This document shows, piece by piece, positions 15,917 to 23,709 of a DNA stretch of 64,000 bases. The stretch comes from [Clostridium] symbiosum (GTDB lineage Bacteria > Bacillota > Clostridia > Lachnospirales > Lachnospiraceae). The position numbers and the translations under genes were made by a program. The notes beneath the pieces were generated by a model. That model was not told where the DNA came from. It ran no database searches and saw nothing but the letters and a program-made list of their open reading frames with translations. How positions within the stretch are numbered: the stretch's first letter is position 1; each line of letters starts with the position of its first letter. The stretch lies in assembly GCA_036419695.1 (NCBI GenBank), contig CP143946.1, forward strand, positions 1,386,001-1,450,000. Reading direction: 5' to 3'.

Positions 15917-16135
15917 TTAGTCTTTTTCACTCTTATTTGTTGCCCTCGGCAGAAAGTGGTAGAGCTGTTCATAGGACGTAATCTCGCTGTCGGACTGCGG
16001 CATGGCCGGAATCAGGCCGGTGCAGTCGGTGGCGGAGCAGATATCCAGATCGAACATGGTCTCACTCTCATCGAATTCGGGGGTTTTGTCGGCGGTAACA
16101 TCGGCCGTGCCGTCTGCCTTATAATTTTTTTCCAT
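15917..16135 (-). CDS. Small acidic conserved protein of unknown function
   Basis: 72 residues from the ATG at 16135, which has GAGGTG six bases upstream; the GTG within that site at 16144 is an alternative start. The sequence contains MFDLDICSATDCTGLIPAMP and ends in a SYEQLYHFLPR segment. I recall similar small proteins in Lachnospiraceae and related Clostridia with the same DICSATDCTGLIP core, but know of no assigned role. The two close cysteines (CSATDC) could bind a metal or form a disulphide; this is inference. It lies between azlD and a DNA glycosylase gene on the same strand as the latter, 45 bases after it, so they may be co-transcribed. Confidence 0.75.
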   Translation of the reverse strand: MEKNYKADGTADVTADKTPEFDESETMFDLDICSATDCTGLIPAMPQSDSEITSYEQLYHFLPRATNKSEKD

Positions 16136-16180
16136 ATTTCTCACCTCAGTATTATTGTGGTGAGACCGGGTAAAACTATG

Positions 16181-16684
16181 TCAGGAAAATAGAGGCAGAT
16201 GACGATTGACGCATTCCCATGACAAAATGAGTTTTTCAAGCGAAGAGGCCGCATTGGCAGGACTGGTGGAGGGAAGTTTAACGGCTTCCATCCCGGTTAA
16301 AGGGAGACAGTACTTATCATAAAGCTTCCCCGAAACGCCGCCGTTTGTATAAATCTGCTTCACAGGCGCCGTTTTAAGAATCAGGTTCAGGTTGTTGGGG
16401 ACGGTGTTTTTAATGGAGCTGTCGCTGGAACCTTCGATGTCGCAGCTCTCGATTACATCCCAGACGGCGATCTGGTTCCTGAGCAGAAATGCTTTTTTCT
16501 CTTCGATCGAGACGGGAACCGGCTCTTTACGGATGGCCGCGAGCACGGGCCAGAAGCGGTTCCTGGGGTGCCCATAGAAAAAATGGGCCTCCCGTGATTT
16601 TACGGAAGGGAAGGAGCCGAGAATTAAAATTGCGGAATGGCTGTCGAATACGGGTTCAATGCCGTGGATTACGTGATTTAACAT
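16181..16684 (-). CDS. DNA-deoxyinosine (hypoxanthine) glycosylase, uracil-DNA glycosylase superfamily
   Basis: 167 residues. The motif LGSFPSVKSREAHFFYGHPRNRFW near residues 22-46 and the C-terminal LPSTSPANAA near 137 match the hypoxanthine-DNA glycosylase / Mug-like branch of the uracil-DNA glycosylase superfamily. The enzyme removes deaminated bases and starts base excision repair. VWDVIESCDIEGSSDSSI in the middle is also typical. The start ATG is the first available; the ribosome site (GAGGTAAATT) is adequate. It is probably co-transcribed with the small downstream protein gene. Confidence 0.85.
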   Translation of the reverse strand: MLNHVIHGIEPVFDSHSAILILGSFPSVKSREAHFFYGHPRNRFWPVLAAIRKEPVPVSIEEKKAFLLRNQIAVWDVIESCDIEGSSDSSIKNTVPNNLNLILKTAPVKQIYTNGGVSGKLYDKYCLPLTGMEAVKLPSTSPANAASSLEKLILSWECVNRHLPLFS

Positions 16685-16957
16685 AATTTACCTCATCTTT
16701 AGCTGATAATCAATTAACATAAATACCGGCCGCGTTCAGGAGGCCGGAAACAGAAGAAAGGGTGAAATAACAGACCTTTCCGCTTCTTGTGCACAGTCAT
16801 AGTCTTTACTGCCCGGCGGCAGGCAATTCTGTTTTGGTTTGTCATTTATAACCCTGCAAATCCATTTTATCACAGATAAGCAGGGGGATAAAGGAAAACA
16901 GGGGAAATTTGCACCAAAAACAATTATTTTGTTTATAACATTTTAATATTTCAGTTC
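16685..16957. other. Intergenic region between divergent glycosylase gene and ftsH
   Basis: No gene seen. Two hairpins are visible: CCGGCC/GGCCGG at about 16727-16744, and an interrupted AGAAG...CTTCT stem at about 16754-16789. Neither has a clear U tract. They may belong to the leader of either divergent gene. Confidence 0.4.
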
Positions 16958-16986
16958 TTGATTTATAAGGAATGTCACACTATAAT
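16958..16986 (+). promoter_or_regulatory. Probable sigma-A promoter of ftsH
   Basis: TTGATT (16958-16963), 17 bases, TATAAT (16981-16986). It lies about 190 bases upstream of the ftsH start, leaving a long 5' leader. Confidence 0.65.
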
Positions 16987-17176
16987 GATATAGAATAGAT
17001 CGAGCTGTCTCTGCCATAATCTAACCATGCATAGATCTGGCGGTGGAGATGCACTCAGGCCATAAAGAGCATGGCCTGGCGTCTGCCGGACCCGGTGAGC
17101 GCTCAGAATGCGCATAAATACATCCAGCGGAGGCTATCAGGCGGACTGTAATGTCTATTCGGAATGGAGAACACAT

Positions 17177-19327
17177 ATGGATAACAACAACAACCAGAAT
17201 AAGAATGGTAAGAATCCCAAGGGCGGACAAAATTACATGGTTCTTATCATTACTATGATTTTTACATTGCTCTGTGTCAGCGCGATGCATAATCTCTGGC
17301 AGCAGAGCAGGACGCAGCTTGTGCCCTACAGTGAATTTAACCAGATGTTAAAGGATGGGGAAGTGGAGTCGGTTGTCGTAAGCAGCAACAAGATTCAGAT
17401 TACCCCTAAGAAGGATTCCAAGAAATACACCGGAAGCCAGAGCAAGTACGGCGGACTGATTGGAATTGAGTATTATGCAATTCCCATGGAGGATCCGGAT
17501 CTCCAGGCGAAGCTGGAGAAGGCCGGAGTAACCCAGTATGAACAGGCCCAGGTGGATGCCACGGCCAGCATTATCGTGCTGATCCTGGAATGGGTGCTTC
17601 CGATTGGTCTGATGGTTCTTCTCCTGAACTTCATGATGCGCCGGATGGGCGGCGGCAACGGTCTGATGGGCGTTGGAAAGAGCAACGCCAAGGTCTATGT
17701 CCAGAAGGAGACGGGAGTTACGTTTAAGGACGTGGCCGGTGAGGATGAGGCCAAGGAATCCCTGACCGAGATTGTAGATTTTCTCCACAATCCTGGCAAA
17801 TATACGAAGATTGGTGCAAAGCTTCCAAAGGGAGCCCTTCTTGTGGGTCCTCCCGGAACCGGTAAGACACTTCTTGCCAAGGCGGTTGCGGGCGAGGCGA
17901 AGGTACCGTTCTATTCCCTGTCGGGTTCCGACTTTGTGGAGATGTTCGTCGGCGTCGGCGCTTCCCGTGTCCGTGATCTGTTTAAACAGGCGCAGCAGTC
18001 CGCACCGTGTATTATTTTCATTGACGAGGTGGATGCCATTGGTAAGAGCCGTGATTCCCGCCTCGGCGGCAATGATGAGAGGGAGCAGACTCTGAACCAG
18101 CTGCTTTCCGAGATGGATGGATTCGATTCCTCCAAGGGTCTTCTTGTTATGGCGGCTACAAACCGTCCTGAGATTCTCGATCCGGCGCTTCTGCGCCCGG
18201 GCCGTTTTGACAGGCGTATTATCGTGGATAAACCTGACTTAAAGGGCCGTATTAACATTTTAAAGGTTCATTCCAAAGATGTGAAGCTGGATGAATCCGT
18301 TAATTTTGAAGAAATTGCACTGGCAACTTCAGGTGCGGTGGGCGCCGACCTGGCCAATATGATGAACGAGGCGGCCATTACGGCCGTTAAACACGGCAGA
18401 CATGCGGTAGCCCAGAGCGACCTGTTTGAGGCCGTGGAGTTAGTATTAGTGGGCAAGGAGAAGAAGGACAGAATTCTCAGCAAGGAAGAGCGCCGTATCG
18501 TTTCCTACCACGAGGTGGGCCATGCGCTGGTGAGCGCACTGCAGAAGGATGCGGAGCCGGTCCAGAAGATTACGATTGTGCCCAGGACGATGGGCGCCCT
18601 CGGTTATGTTATGCACGTTCCGGAAGAGGAGAAATACCTCAATACGGAGAAAGAGATACGCGCCATGCTGGTTGGATATCTGGCAGGGCGTGCGGCGGAA
18701 GAAATCGTATTCGATACGGTTACGACCGGCGCTTCCAACGACATCGAGCAGGCTACGAGGATTGCCAGAGCCATGATTACCCAGTACGGTATGTCGAAGA
18801 AATTCGGCCTGATGGGCCTTGAAACCAGGGAAAACCAGTATCTCAACGGACGCACCGTACTGAACTGCAGTGATGTGACGGCGGCCGAGATTGATCAGGA
18901 GGTTATGGGCATTCTCAAGGATTCCTATGAGGAGGCTAAGAGGCTTCTTCTTGAAAACAGGGATGTTTTGGATAAGATTGCCGCTTTCCTGATTGAGAAG
19001 GAGACGATCACGGGCAAAGAATTTATGAAGATTTTCCGTAAGGTGAAGGGGCTTCCTGAGCCGGAAGAGAAAAAGAGCGAAACAGCTAATGCCGATGTCA
19101 GTGAAGGCAAAACAGATGCACCGGAGGTGACGGCTGATACAAAAACGGCTGAAAATGCCGAAACCGTAGAAGAGGTTGAGACGGCCGAAAACACACGGCG
19201 GACGGAAGTTTCCGACAGCCCGGAAGCTGGCCGGGAGACGGAGACTGTTACAGAAAACGGAACGGACGGACCGGAGACAGAGGGTTCGGACGCACCGGCG
19301 GCAGAGAATGAGACAAAAGAAATTTAA
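17177..19327 (+). CDS. ftsH: ATP-dependent zinc metalloprotease FtsH
   Basis: 716 residues from the ATG at 17177, preceded by GGAGA; frames upstream lack a ribosome site and the start MDNNNNQNKNGK fits the family. A first membrane helix lies at about 22-40 and a second at about 137-155 with an extracytoplasmic domain between. The AAA domain shows Walker A GPPGTGKTLLAKA near residue 216, Walker B IIFIDEVDAIG near 275, and the SRH region ATNRPEILDPALLRPGRFDR. The zinc protease motif HEVGH is near residue 440. FtsH degrades membrane and short-lived regulatory proteins. The last 90 or so residues form an unusually long acidic Glu/Thr/Ala-rich tail that is not conserved. It is monocistronic with its own terminator. 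Confidence 0.97.
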   Translation: MDNNNNQNKNGKNPKGGQNYMVLIITMIFTLLCVSAMHNLWQQSRTQLVPYSEFNQMLKDGEVESVVVSSNKIQITPKKDSKKYTGSQSKYGGLIGIEYYAIPMEDPDLQAKLEKAGVTQYEQAQVDATASIIVLILEWVLPIGLMVLLLNFMMRRMGGGNGLMGVGKSNAKVYVQKETGVTFKDVAGEDEAKESLTEIVDFLHNPGKYTKIGAKLPKGALLVGPPGTGKTLLAKAVAGEAKVPFYSLSGSDFVEMFVGVGASRVRDLFKQAQQSAPCIIFIDEVDAIGKSRDSRLGGNDEREQTLNQLLSEMDGFDSSKGLLVMAATNRPEILDPALLRPGRFDRRIIVDKPDLKGRINILKVHSKDVKLDESVNFEEIALATSGAVGADLANMMNEAAITAVKHGRHAVAQSDLFEAVELVLVGKEKKDRILSKEERRIVSYHEVGHALVSALQKDAEPVQKITIVPRTMGALGYVMHVPEEEKYLNTEKEIRAMLVGYLAGRAAEEIVFDTVTTGASNDIEQATRIARAMITQYGMSKKFGLMGLETRENQYLNGRTVLNCSDVTAAEIDQEVMGILKDSYEEAKRLLLENRDVLDKIAAFLIEKETITGKEFMKIFRKVKGLPEPEEKKSETANADVSEGKTDAPEVTADTKTAENAETVEEVETAENTRRTEVSDSPEAGRETETVTENGTDGPETEGSDAPAAENETKEI

Positions 19328-19372
19328 AAAGAAACAGGCCTGAATGTGACTCGGGCCTGTTTCTTTCTTTTT
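19328..19372 (+). terminator. Intrinsic terminator of ftsH
   Basis: AAAGAAACAGGCC (19328-19340) pairs perfectly with GGCCTGTTTCTTT (19354-19366), followed by a T-rich run. The A-rich left arm lets it also stop leftward transcription, although the DUF1846 gene ends further downstream. Confidence 0.9.
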
Positions 19373-19419
19373 ATGCTTCTGTTCCGGCAGTCCCACGACG
19401 CCGTCCGGTTTTTTTAAGT

Positions 19420-20898
19420 TTAATGGTACAGTCTGTTATGTTCATACACCGGTTCCGATGTAAGCCCGACTCCCAGTTTCTGGAAGGTTTTGATATCGAC
19501 TTCCGACAGCATGACGGAGGTATGGACCTGGCAGTGTTTCAGCTTGGGAAGCTGCTCCAGGGCGATCTGCGCATTTTTGTCGGTTGCAGCACACATGGAG
19601 AGGGCAATGAGGACCTCGTCCGTGTGGAGGCGCGGGTTTTTGCTGCCTAGATAATCGACCTTCAGCTTCTGGATCGGTTCAATAGCGGTCGGTGAAATCA
19701 GGTGCGTGCCGTGAGGGATGTTCCCCAGGGCCTTCACTGCGTTGAGCAGAAGAGCGGCGGAAGCACCCAGCAGGTTGGACGTCTTACCTGTCTCTATCCT
19801 GCCGTCCTGCAGTTCGATGGCGGCGGCCGGAGCGCCTTCCCTCTCGGCCTCGTCCAGGGCAGCCGGAACTACCTTGCGCATTTCGGTGGAGATTTTAGCC
19901 TGTTTCATCAGAAGTTCAATCTTATAGACTTCCTCCTTGCTGCCTTCTTCCTTGGCAACACGGTTCAAAGCCTGGTAGTAGCGCCGGATAATCTCCTGTT
20001 TGGAGGCTTCGCAGCAGGCTTCATCGTCAAAAATACAGTTTCCGGCCATGTTAACGCCCATGTCCGTTGGGGACTTATAGGGATTATCCCCATAGATTCC
20101 CTCAAAAATAGCGCTGAGTACCGGGAAAATTTCGATATCGCGGTTATAATTAACCGTAGTCACCCCATATGCTTCTAAATGGAAGGGGTCAATCATATTG
20201 ACATCGTTCAAATCTGCGGTAGCAGCCTCATAAGCCAGATTAACCGGGTGCTTAATCGGAATATTCCAGATTGGGAAGGTCTCGAATTTGGCATAACCGG
20301 CCTTGATGCCGCGTTTATTTTCATGATAAAGCTGAGACAGGCAGGTAGCCATCTTACCGCTTCCGGGGCCTGGGGCGGTCACGATTACGAGAGGTTTGGA
20401 TGTTTCGATATAATCATTCTTACCATACCCCTCATCGCTCACGATCAGCGGCACATTGCCGGGATAACCGTCGATCGTATAGTGGCGGTAAACACGGATT
20501 CCCATATGTTCCAGTTTCTTCTTAAATGTATCGGCGCTGGCCTGCCCGGAATAGTGGGTAATCACGACACTGCCCACATAGAGCCCTTTATCCGTAAAAG
20601 CCTGGATGAGGCGGAGTACGTCCACGTCATAAGTAATACCGAGATCAGAGCGGATCTTATTCTTCTCAATATCCGCAGCACTGATGGCAATTACAATCTC
20701 AGCCTGATCAGCCAGCTGCAGCAGCATACGAAGCTTACTGTCGGGAGCAAAACCCGGTAAAACCCTGGAAGCATGAAAATCATCAAACAGCTTTCCGCCA
20801 AACTCGAGGTAAAGCTTATCCCCAAACTGATCAATACGCTCGCGGATGCGATCCGACTGCGTCTTCAGATATTTGTCATTGTCAAAACCTAATTTCAT
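19420..20898 (-). CDS. DUF1846 family protein
   Basis: 492 residues, full length for DUF1846. Typical segments are MKLGFDNDKYLKTQSDRIRERI at the start, LYLEFGGKLFDDFHASRVLP near residue 29, VIVTAPGPGSGKMATCLSQLYHE near 172 (a P-loop-like glycine-rich turn), and LISPTAIEPIQKLK near 403. The fold in known structures combines nucleotide-binding and ATPase-like domains, but the biochemical role is not settled. It is common in gut Firmicutes. It appears monocistronic, with the palindromic repeat at 21105-21236 in the divergent intergenic region to ogt. Confidence 0.92.
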   Translation of the reverse strand: MKLGFDNDKYLKTQSDRIRERIDQFGDKLYLEFGGKLFDDFHASRVLPGFAPDSKLRMLLQLADQAEIVIAISAADIEKNKIRSDLGITYDVDVLRLIQAFTDKGLYVGSVVITHYSGQASADTFKKKLEHMGIRVYRHYTIDGYPGNVPLIVSDEGYGKNDYIETSKPLVIVTAPGPGSGKMATCLSQLYHENKRGIKAGYAKFETFPIWNIPIKHPVNLAYEAATADLNDVNMIDPFHLEAYGVTTVNYNRDIEIFPVLSAIFEGIYGDNPYKSPTDMGVNMAGNCIFDDEACCEASKQEIIRRYYQALNRVAKEEGSKEEVYKIELLMKQAKISTEMRKVVPAALDEAEREGAPAAAIELQDGRIETGKTSNLLGASAALLLNAVKALGNIPHGTHLISPTAIEPIQKLKVDYLGSKNPRLHTDEVLIALSMCAATDKNAQIALEQLPKLKHCQVHTSVMLSEVDIKTFQKLGVGLTSEPVYEHNRLYH

Positions 20899-21104
20899 AA
20901 CGTCCCATCCTTATCTATAAGTAATATTTTAAAATACAAACCCATCCTATTATCCTACAAAAAAGAGGTTTTGAGTAGGGGGAAAATGAAAAAAGTTAAA
21001 AAAAGTGCGCAAAATGGGGGAAAAGTTATAGAAAGTGATAGAAAAATGAGATGGGGCTGGAAAAGGTGGGGGGGAGGGTGGTATAATATCCGCGTAGGCA
21101 ATGA

Positions 21105-21236
21105 GCCGGGTGAACAGAAAAATAAACAAGTTCCCAAACGGGAGCTCGTTCCCGTTTGGGAACTTGTTTATTTTTCTGTTCACAGGGCGAAGCCCGTGAG
21201 TCAGGAAAGTTCCACTTTCCTGACTCACCACCCGGC
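21105..21236. repeat. Compound palindromic element with a perfect 34-bp stem
   Basis: Arms 21110-21143 and 21150-21183 are perfect inverted repeats of 34 bases separated by six bases. A second hairpin follows with perfect 14-bp arms (21196-21209 and 21215-21228, GTGAGTCAGGAAAG and its complement), and an outer pair GCCGGGTG (21105) / CACCCGGC (21229-21236) could close both into one branched structure. There is no U tract and no coding sequence. It sits between the divergent DUF1846 and ogt genes. The remaining intergenic sequence (20899-21104 and 21237-21352) shows nothing recognisable. Confidence 0.9.
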
Positions 21237-21352
21237 CCGGTAGTGAAACGCGATTCCAGCTTTCCGGCCCACCCGGAGTGTCTTTATCGAGCCCTCGGCC
21301 CCACCCCCAGTCACTCTTCCACCCTCTCATTCCAAGAAAGAAGGTCTCCTAT

Positions 21353-21850
21353 ATGCGATACACAATCCAAATCGAAACCCCTATCGGCCCGCTCCTCCTT
21401 GCAGAGGAAAACAATGCCTTAACCGAGATATCATTCGCTGTAAAAGAACCAAAAACCTTTCAGGCCGGCCGTCAGGCGGAGTCTGTAGAACAGGAGACAC
21501 CACTGCTTTTGGAAACAAAGCGCCAACTGGAAGAATATTTTGCCGGAACACGAAGGACATTTGACATCCCGCTCTCAATGCGCGGAACCTCGTTCCAGAA
21601 AAAGGTCTGGGATCAGCTTCTCACGGTTCCGTACGGAGAGACAATCACATACGGAGAGATAGCTGCAAGAATCGGGAATCCGAGAGCCGGCCGTGCGGTC
21701 GGCATGGCGAACCACCATAATCCAATCCCGATCATAGTGCCGTGCCACCGTGTAATTGGCGCCGACGGCCGCCTGACCGGGTATGGCGGAGGACTGCCGA
21801 TCAAGGAAAAGCTCCTCGAATTAGAACAGAAACACAGGGGAACCAAGTGA
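21353..21850 (+). CDS. ogt: Methylated-DNA--protein-cysteine S-methyltransferase
   Basis: 165 residues from the ATG at 21353, which has AAGAAGG upstream and gives the usual start MRYTIQIETPIGPLLLAEE; longer in-frame starts run into the palindromic region. The active-site motif IVPCHRVIGADGRLTGYGGG near residue 123 contains the acceptor Cys. The enzyme transfers alkyl groups from O6-alkylguanine to itself and is used once. YGETITYGEIAARIGNPRAGRAVG near 93 is the DNA-binding helix-turn-helix with its Arg finger. The stop overlaps the start of the next gene by one base (TGATG), so it begins an operon that may run to uvrC. Confidence 0.96.
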   Translation: MRYTIQIETPIGPLLLAEENNALTEISFAVKEPKTFQAGRQAESVEQETPLLLETKRQLEEYFAGTRRTFDIPLSMRGTSFQKKVWDQLLTVPYGETITYGEIAARIGNPRAGRAVGMANHHNPIPIIVPCHRVIGADGRLTGYGGGLPIKEKLLELEQKHRGTK

Positions 21851-23154
21851 TGAGAAAGTGGCTGATTTTAAGCATGTGCGCCTGTCTGCTGGCCGGCTGC
21901 ACACGGTATAACCCGGCGGAAATGCCGGATATCGTCCAGGAAGAGACAGAAAACGGCTCGATGGAAAACCCTGCCTCGGGCAGCGATGCCGTCGGAAATT
22001 CCGTTGAAACAGGTGCAGACGGAGAGCAGAGCCGGACAGGGCAGACGCCGGAAAATTCCGGAAACGCGGAAAACACCCCCAGGGGTCCGCTGGCGGCTAA
22101 GCTTGAGAAGATTCTTAAGATTACCGACGGGGACGAGCTTTTCGAACAGCGCGAACCCGTAAAAGTAAAAGGCATCTACGTTTCCGCCTACGTGGCGGGG
22201 AATGAAAAGATGATGGACAATATTATAAAGCAGATCGATGCGACGGAACTGAATGCGGTAGTCATAGATTTCAAAAATGATGACGGCCGCATTACCGCAC
22301 CCACAGATTCGGAGATGTTCAACGAGATAGACGCATGTAAAGCCTATATCCCGAATCTGGAAGCGCTGCTTCAAAAACTGAAAGAACACGATATTTATAC
22401 CATAGCCCGGATTGTGGCCTTTAAAGATCCTTATCTGGCGGAGAAAAAGCCGGAGTGGAGCCTGAAAAAAGCGGACGGTTCCCTCTACAGGGATAAAAAA
22501 GGCCTGGCCTGGGTAAACCCATACAGACAGGAAGTTTGGGATTATCTGGTGGAAGCGGGGACGAAGGCGGCCGATGCCGGTTTCGATGAGATACAGTTTG
22601 ACTATATCCGCTTTGCCACCGACTCTACGATGCGCGAGGTAGTGTTCGATGAGGAGGAGACAAAAGGGCGTTCCAAGACGGATATCATTGCGGAATTTAC
22701 AGAATATGCCTATGATAAGCTGACGCCTCTCGGAGTGTTTGTCTCCGCCGATGTCTTTGGCGCGATCATCGGGAGCGAGGAGGACGCCGGCGCGGTAGGC
22801 CAGATCTACGGCGAAATGGCGCAGAACCTGGATTATATCTGTCCGATGATTTACCCGTCCCACTACGGTGACGGCAACTTCGGGCTGGATCACCCGGATA
22901 TGCATCCCTATGAGACCGTTCTCGGGGCGCTGCAGAAGTCCGAGGCCGAGCTTTCAACCTATCCTGAGGAGGAACGCCAGGCGATCGTCCGTCCGTGGCT
23001 CCAGGACTTTACGGCAACTTATCTGAAACATCACATTAAATATGGCAACGAAGAGATACGCAGGCAGATCCAGGCCGTATACGATGCGGGATACGAGGAA
23101 TGGATTCTGTGGAATGCATCAAATAACTATCATTACGGAGGACTTGAACAATGA
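21850..23154 (+). CDS. Putative glycoside hydrolase lipoprotein (DUF4015 / GH-like TIM barrel)
   Basis: 434 residues from the ATG at 21850, which overlaps the ogt stop. The N-terminus MRKWLILSMCACLLAGC is a lipoprotein signal peptide with the lipobox LAGC, so the protein is anchored on the outer face of the membrane. A low-complexity Ser/Glu/Asn-rich linker follows to about residue 75. The DUF4015 domain starts at VKGIYVSAYVAGN near 98 and includes NAVVIDFKNDDG, GFDEIQFDYIRFATD near 250 (probable catalytic acid region) and ICPMIYPSHYGDG near 337. The family is related to sugar hydrolases, but the substrate is unknown. It overlaps the DUF1653 gene by four bases. Confidence 0.9.
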   Translation: MRKWLILSMCACLLAGCTRYNPAEMPDIVQEETENGSMENPASGSDAVGNSVETGADGEQSRTGQTPENSGNAENTPRGPLAAKLEKILKITDGDELFEQREPVKVKGIYVSAYVAGNEKMMDNIIKQIDATELNAVVIDFKNDDGRITAPTDSEMFNEIDACKAYIPNLEALLQKLKEHDIYTIARIVAFKDPYLAEKKPEWSLKKADGSLYRDKKGLAWVNPYRQEVWDYLVEAGTKAADAGFDEIQFDYIRFATDSTMREVVFDEEETKGRSKTDIIAEFTEYAYDKLTPLGVFVSADVFGAIIGSEEDAGAVGQIYGEMAQNLDYICPMIYPSHYGDGNFGLDHPDMHPYETVLGALQKSEAELSTYPEEERQAIVRPWLQDFTATYLKHHIKYGNEEIRRQIQAVYDAGYEEWILWNASNNYHYGGLEQ

Positions 23155-23705
23155 ATGCAGTTCCAAAACCAGGTGAATTTTACAGACACTTTAAAAATAA
23201 AATGTACCAGATCATGGCGGTGGCAAACCACTCGGAGACTGGCGAAAAAATGGTGGTTTACCAGGCGCTCTACGGAGATTACAGCGTCTGGGTCCGCCCC
23301 CTTTCCATGTTTATGGAAGAGGTGGACAGGAGTAAGTATCCGGATGCTGTGCAGAAATACAGATTCGAGCAGGTCTATCCAGGGCAGGAACAGGATGCCG
23401 CAAATCATGCCGCAGGGACGGCAAAAAGCCCGGCTGCGGACAGGGAAATGCACCCATACACCAGGCCGGAGGAGGCTGCCGTCAGCCCGATGCTTTTAGA
23501 GTTTCTGGATACGGAGTCCTTTGAGGAACGGCTGGCCATCCTTCAGCGGATGAAGGGCAGGGTAGGGCAGAGGGAGGTAGACAGCCTGTGCCTGTGCCTG
23601 GATGCGAAACCGTCCGACGGGACCATCGAGGAACAGATTGACGGATTGAAACAGTATCTGAGGATGCAGCAGAGATACGACGCATCCAGACTGCGCCGGG
23701 GATAA
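23151..23705 (+). CDS. DUF1653 family protein
   Basis: 184 residues. The N-terminal DUF1653 domain (about 4-65) reads GEFYRHFKNKMYQIMAVANH, then VVYQALYGDYSVWVRPLSMF. This small beta-rich domain has no proven function. The rest (about 75-184) is a less conserved helical tail with LLEFLDTESFEERLAILQRM near 110, seen in Lachnospiraceae versions. Translation is coupled to the upstream lipoprotein gene (ATGA at 23151-23154), and uvrC follows five bases later, so the three are probably one transcript. Confidence 0.88.
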   Translation: MNAVPKPGEFYRHFKNKMYQIMAVANHSETGEKMVVYQALYGDYSVWVRPLSMFMEEVDRSKYPDAVQKYRFEQVYPGQEQDAANHAAGTAKSPAADREMHPYTRPEEAAVSPMLLEFLDTESFEERLAILQRMKGRVGQREVDSLCLCLDAKPSDGTIEEQIDGLKQYLRMQQRYDASRLRRG

Positions 23706-23709
23706 GAAA

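Noticed and set aside
16685..16957. Hairpins upstream of ftsH as a riboswitch or T-box
   Set aside because: No conserved aptamer or T-box sequence could be recognised and no terminator/antiterminator pair precedes ftsH.
18446..19396. Long open frame (316 codons) on the minus strand inside ftsH
   Set aside because: It is antisense to a clear ftsH, has no ribosome site and gives an unrecognisable sequence with many Arg, His and Phe; a shadow of the codon usage of ftsH.
20950..21422. Overlapping short frames around the 34-bp palindrome
   Set aside because: They read through the palindrome in both directions and give repetitive low-complexity sequence; no ribosome sites.
21868..22905. 345-codon minus-strand frame inside the DUF4015 lipoprotein gene
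   Set aside because: Antisense to a well-supported gene, no ribosome site, no family resemblance.
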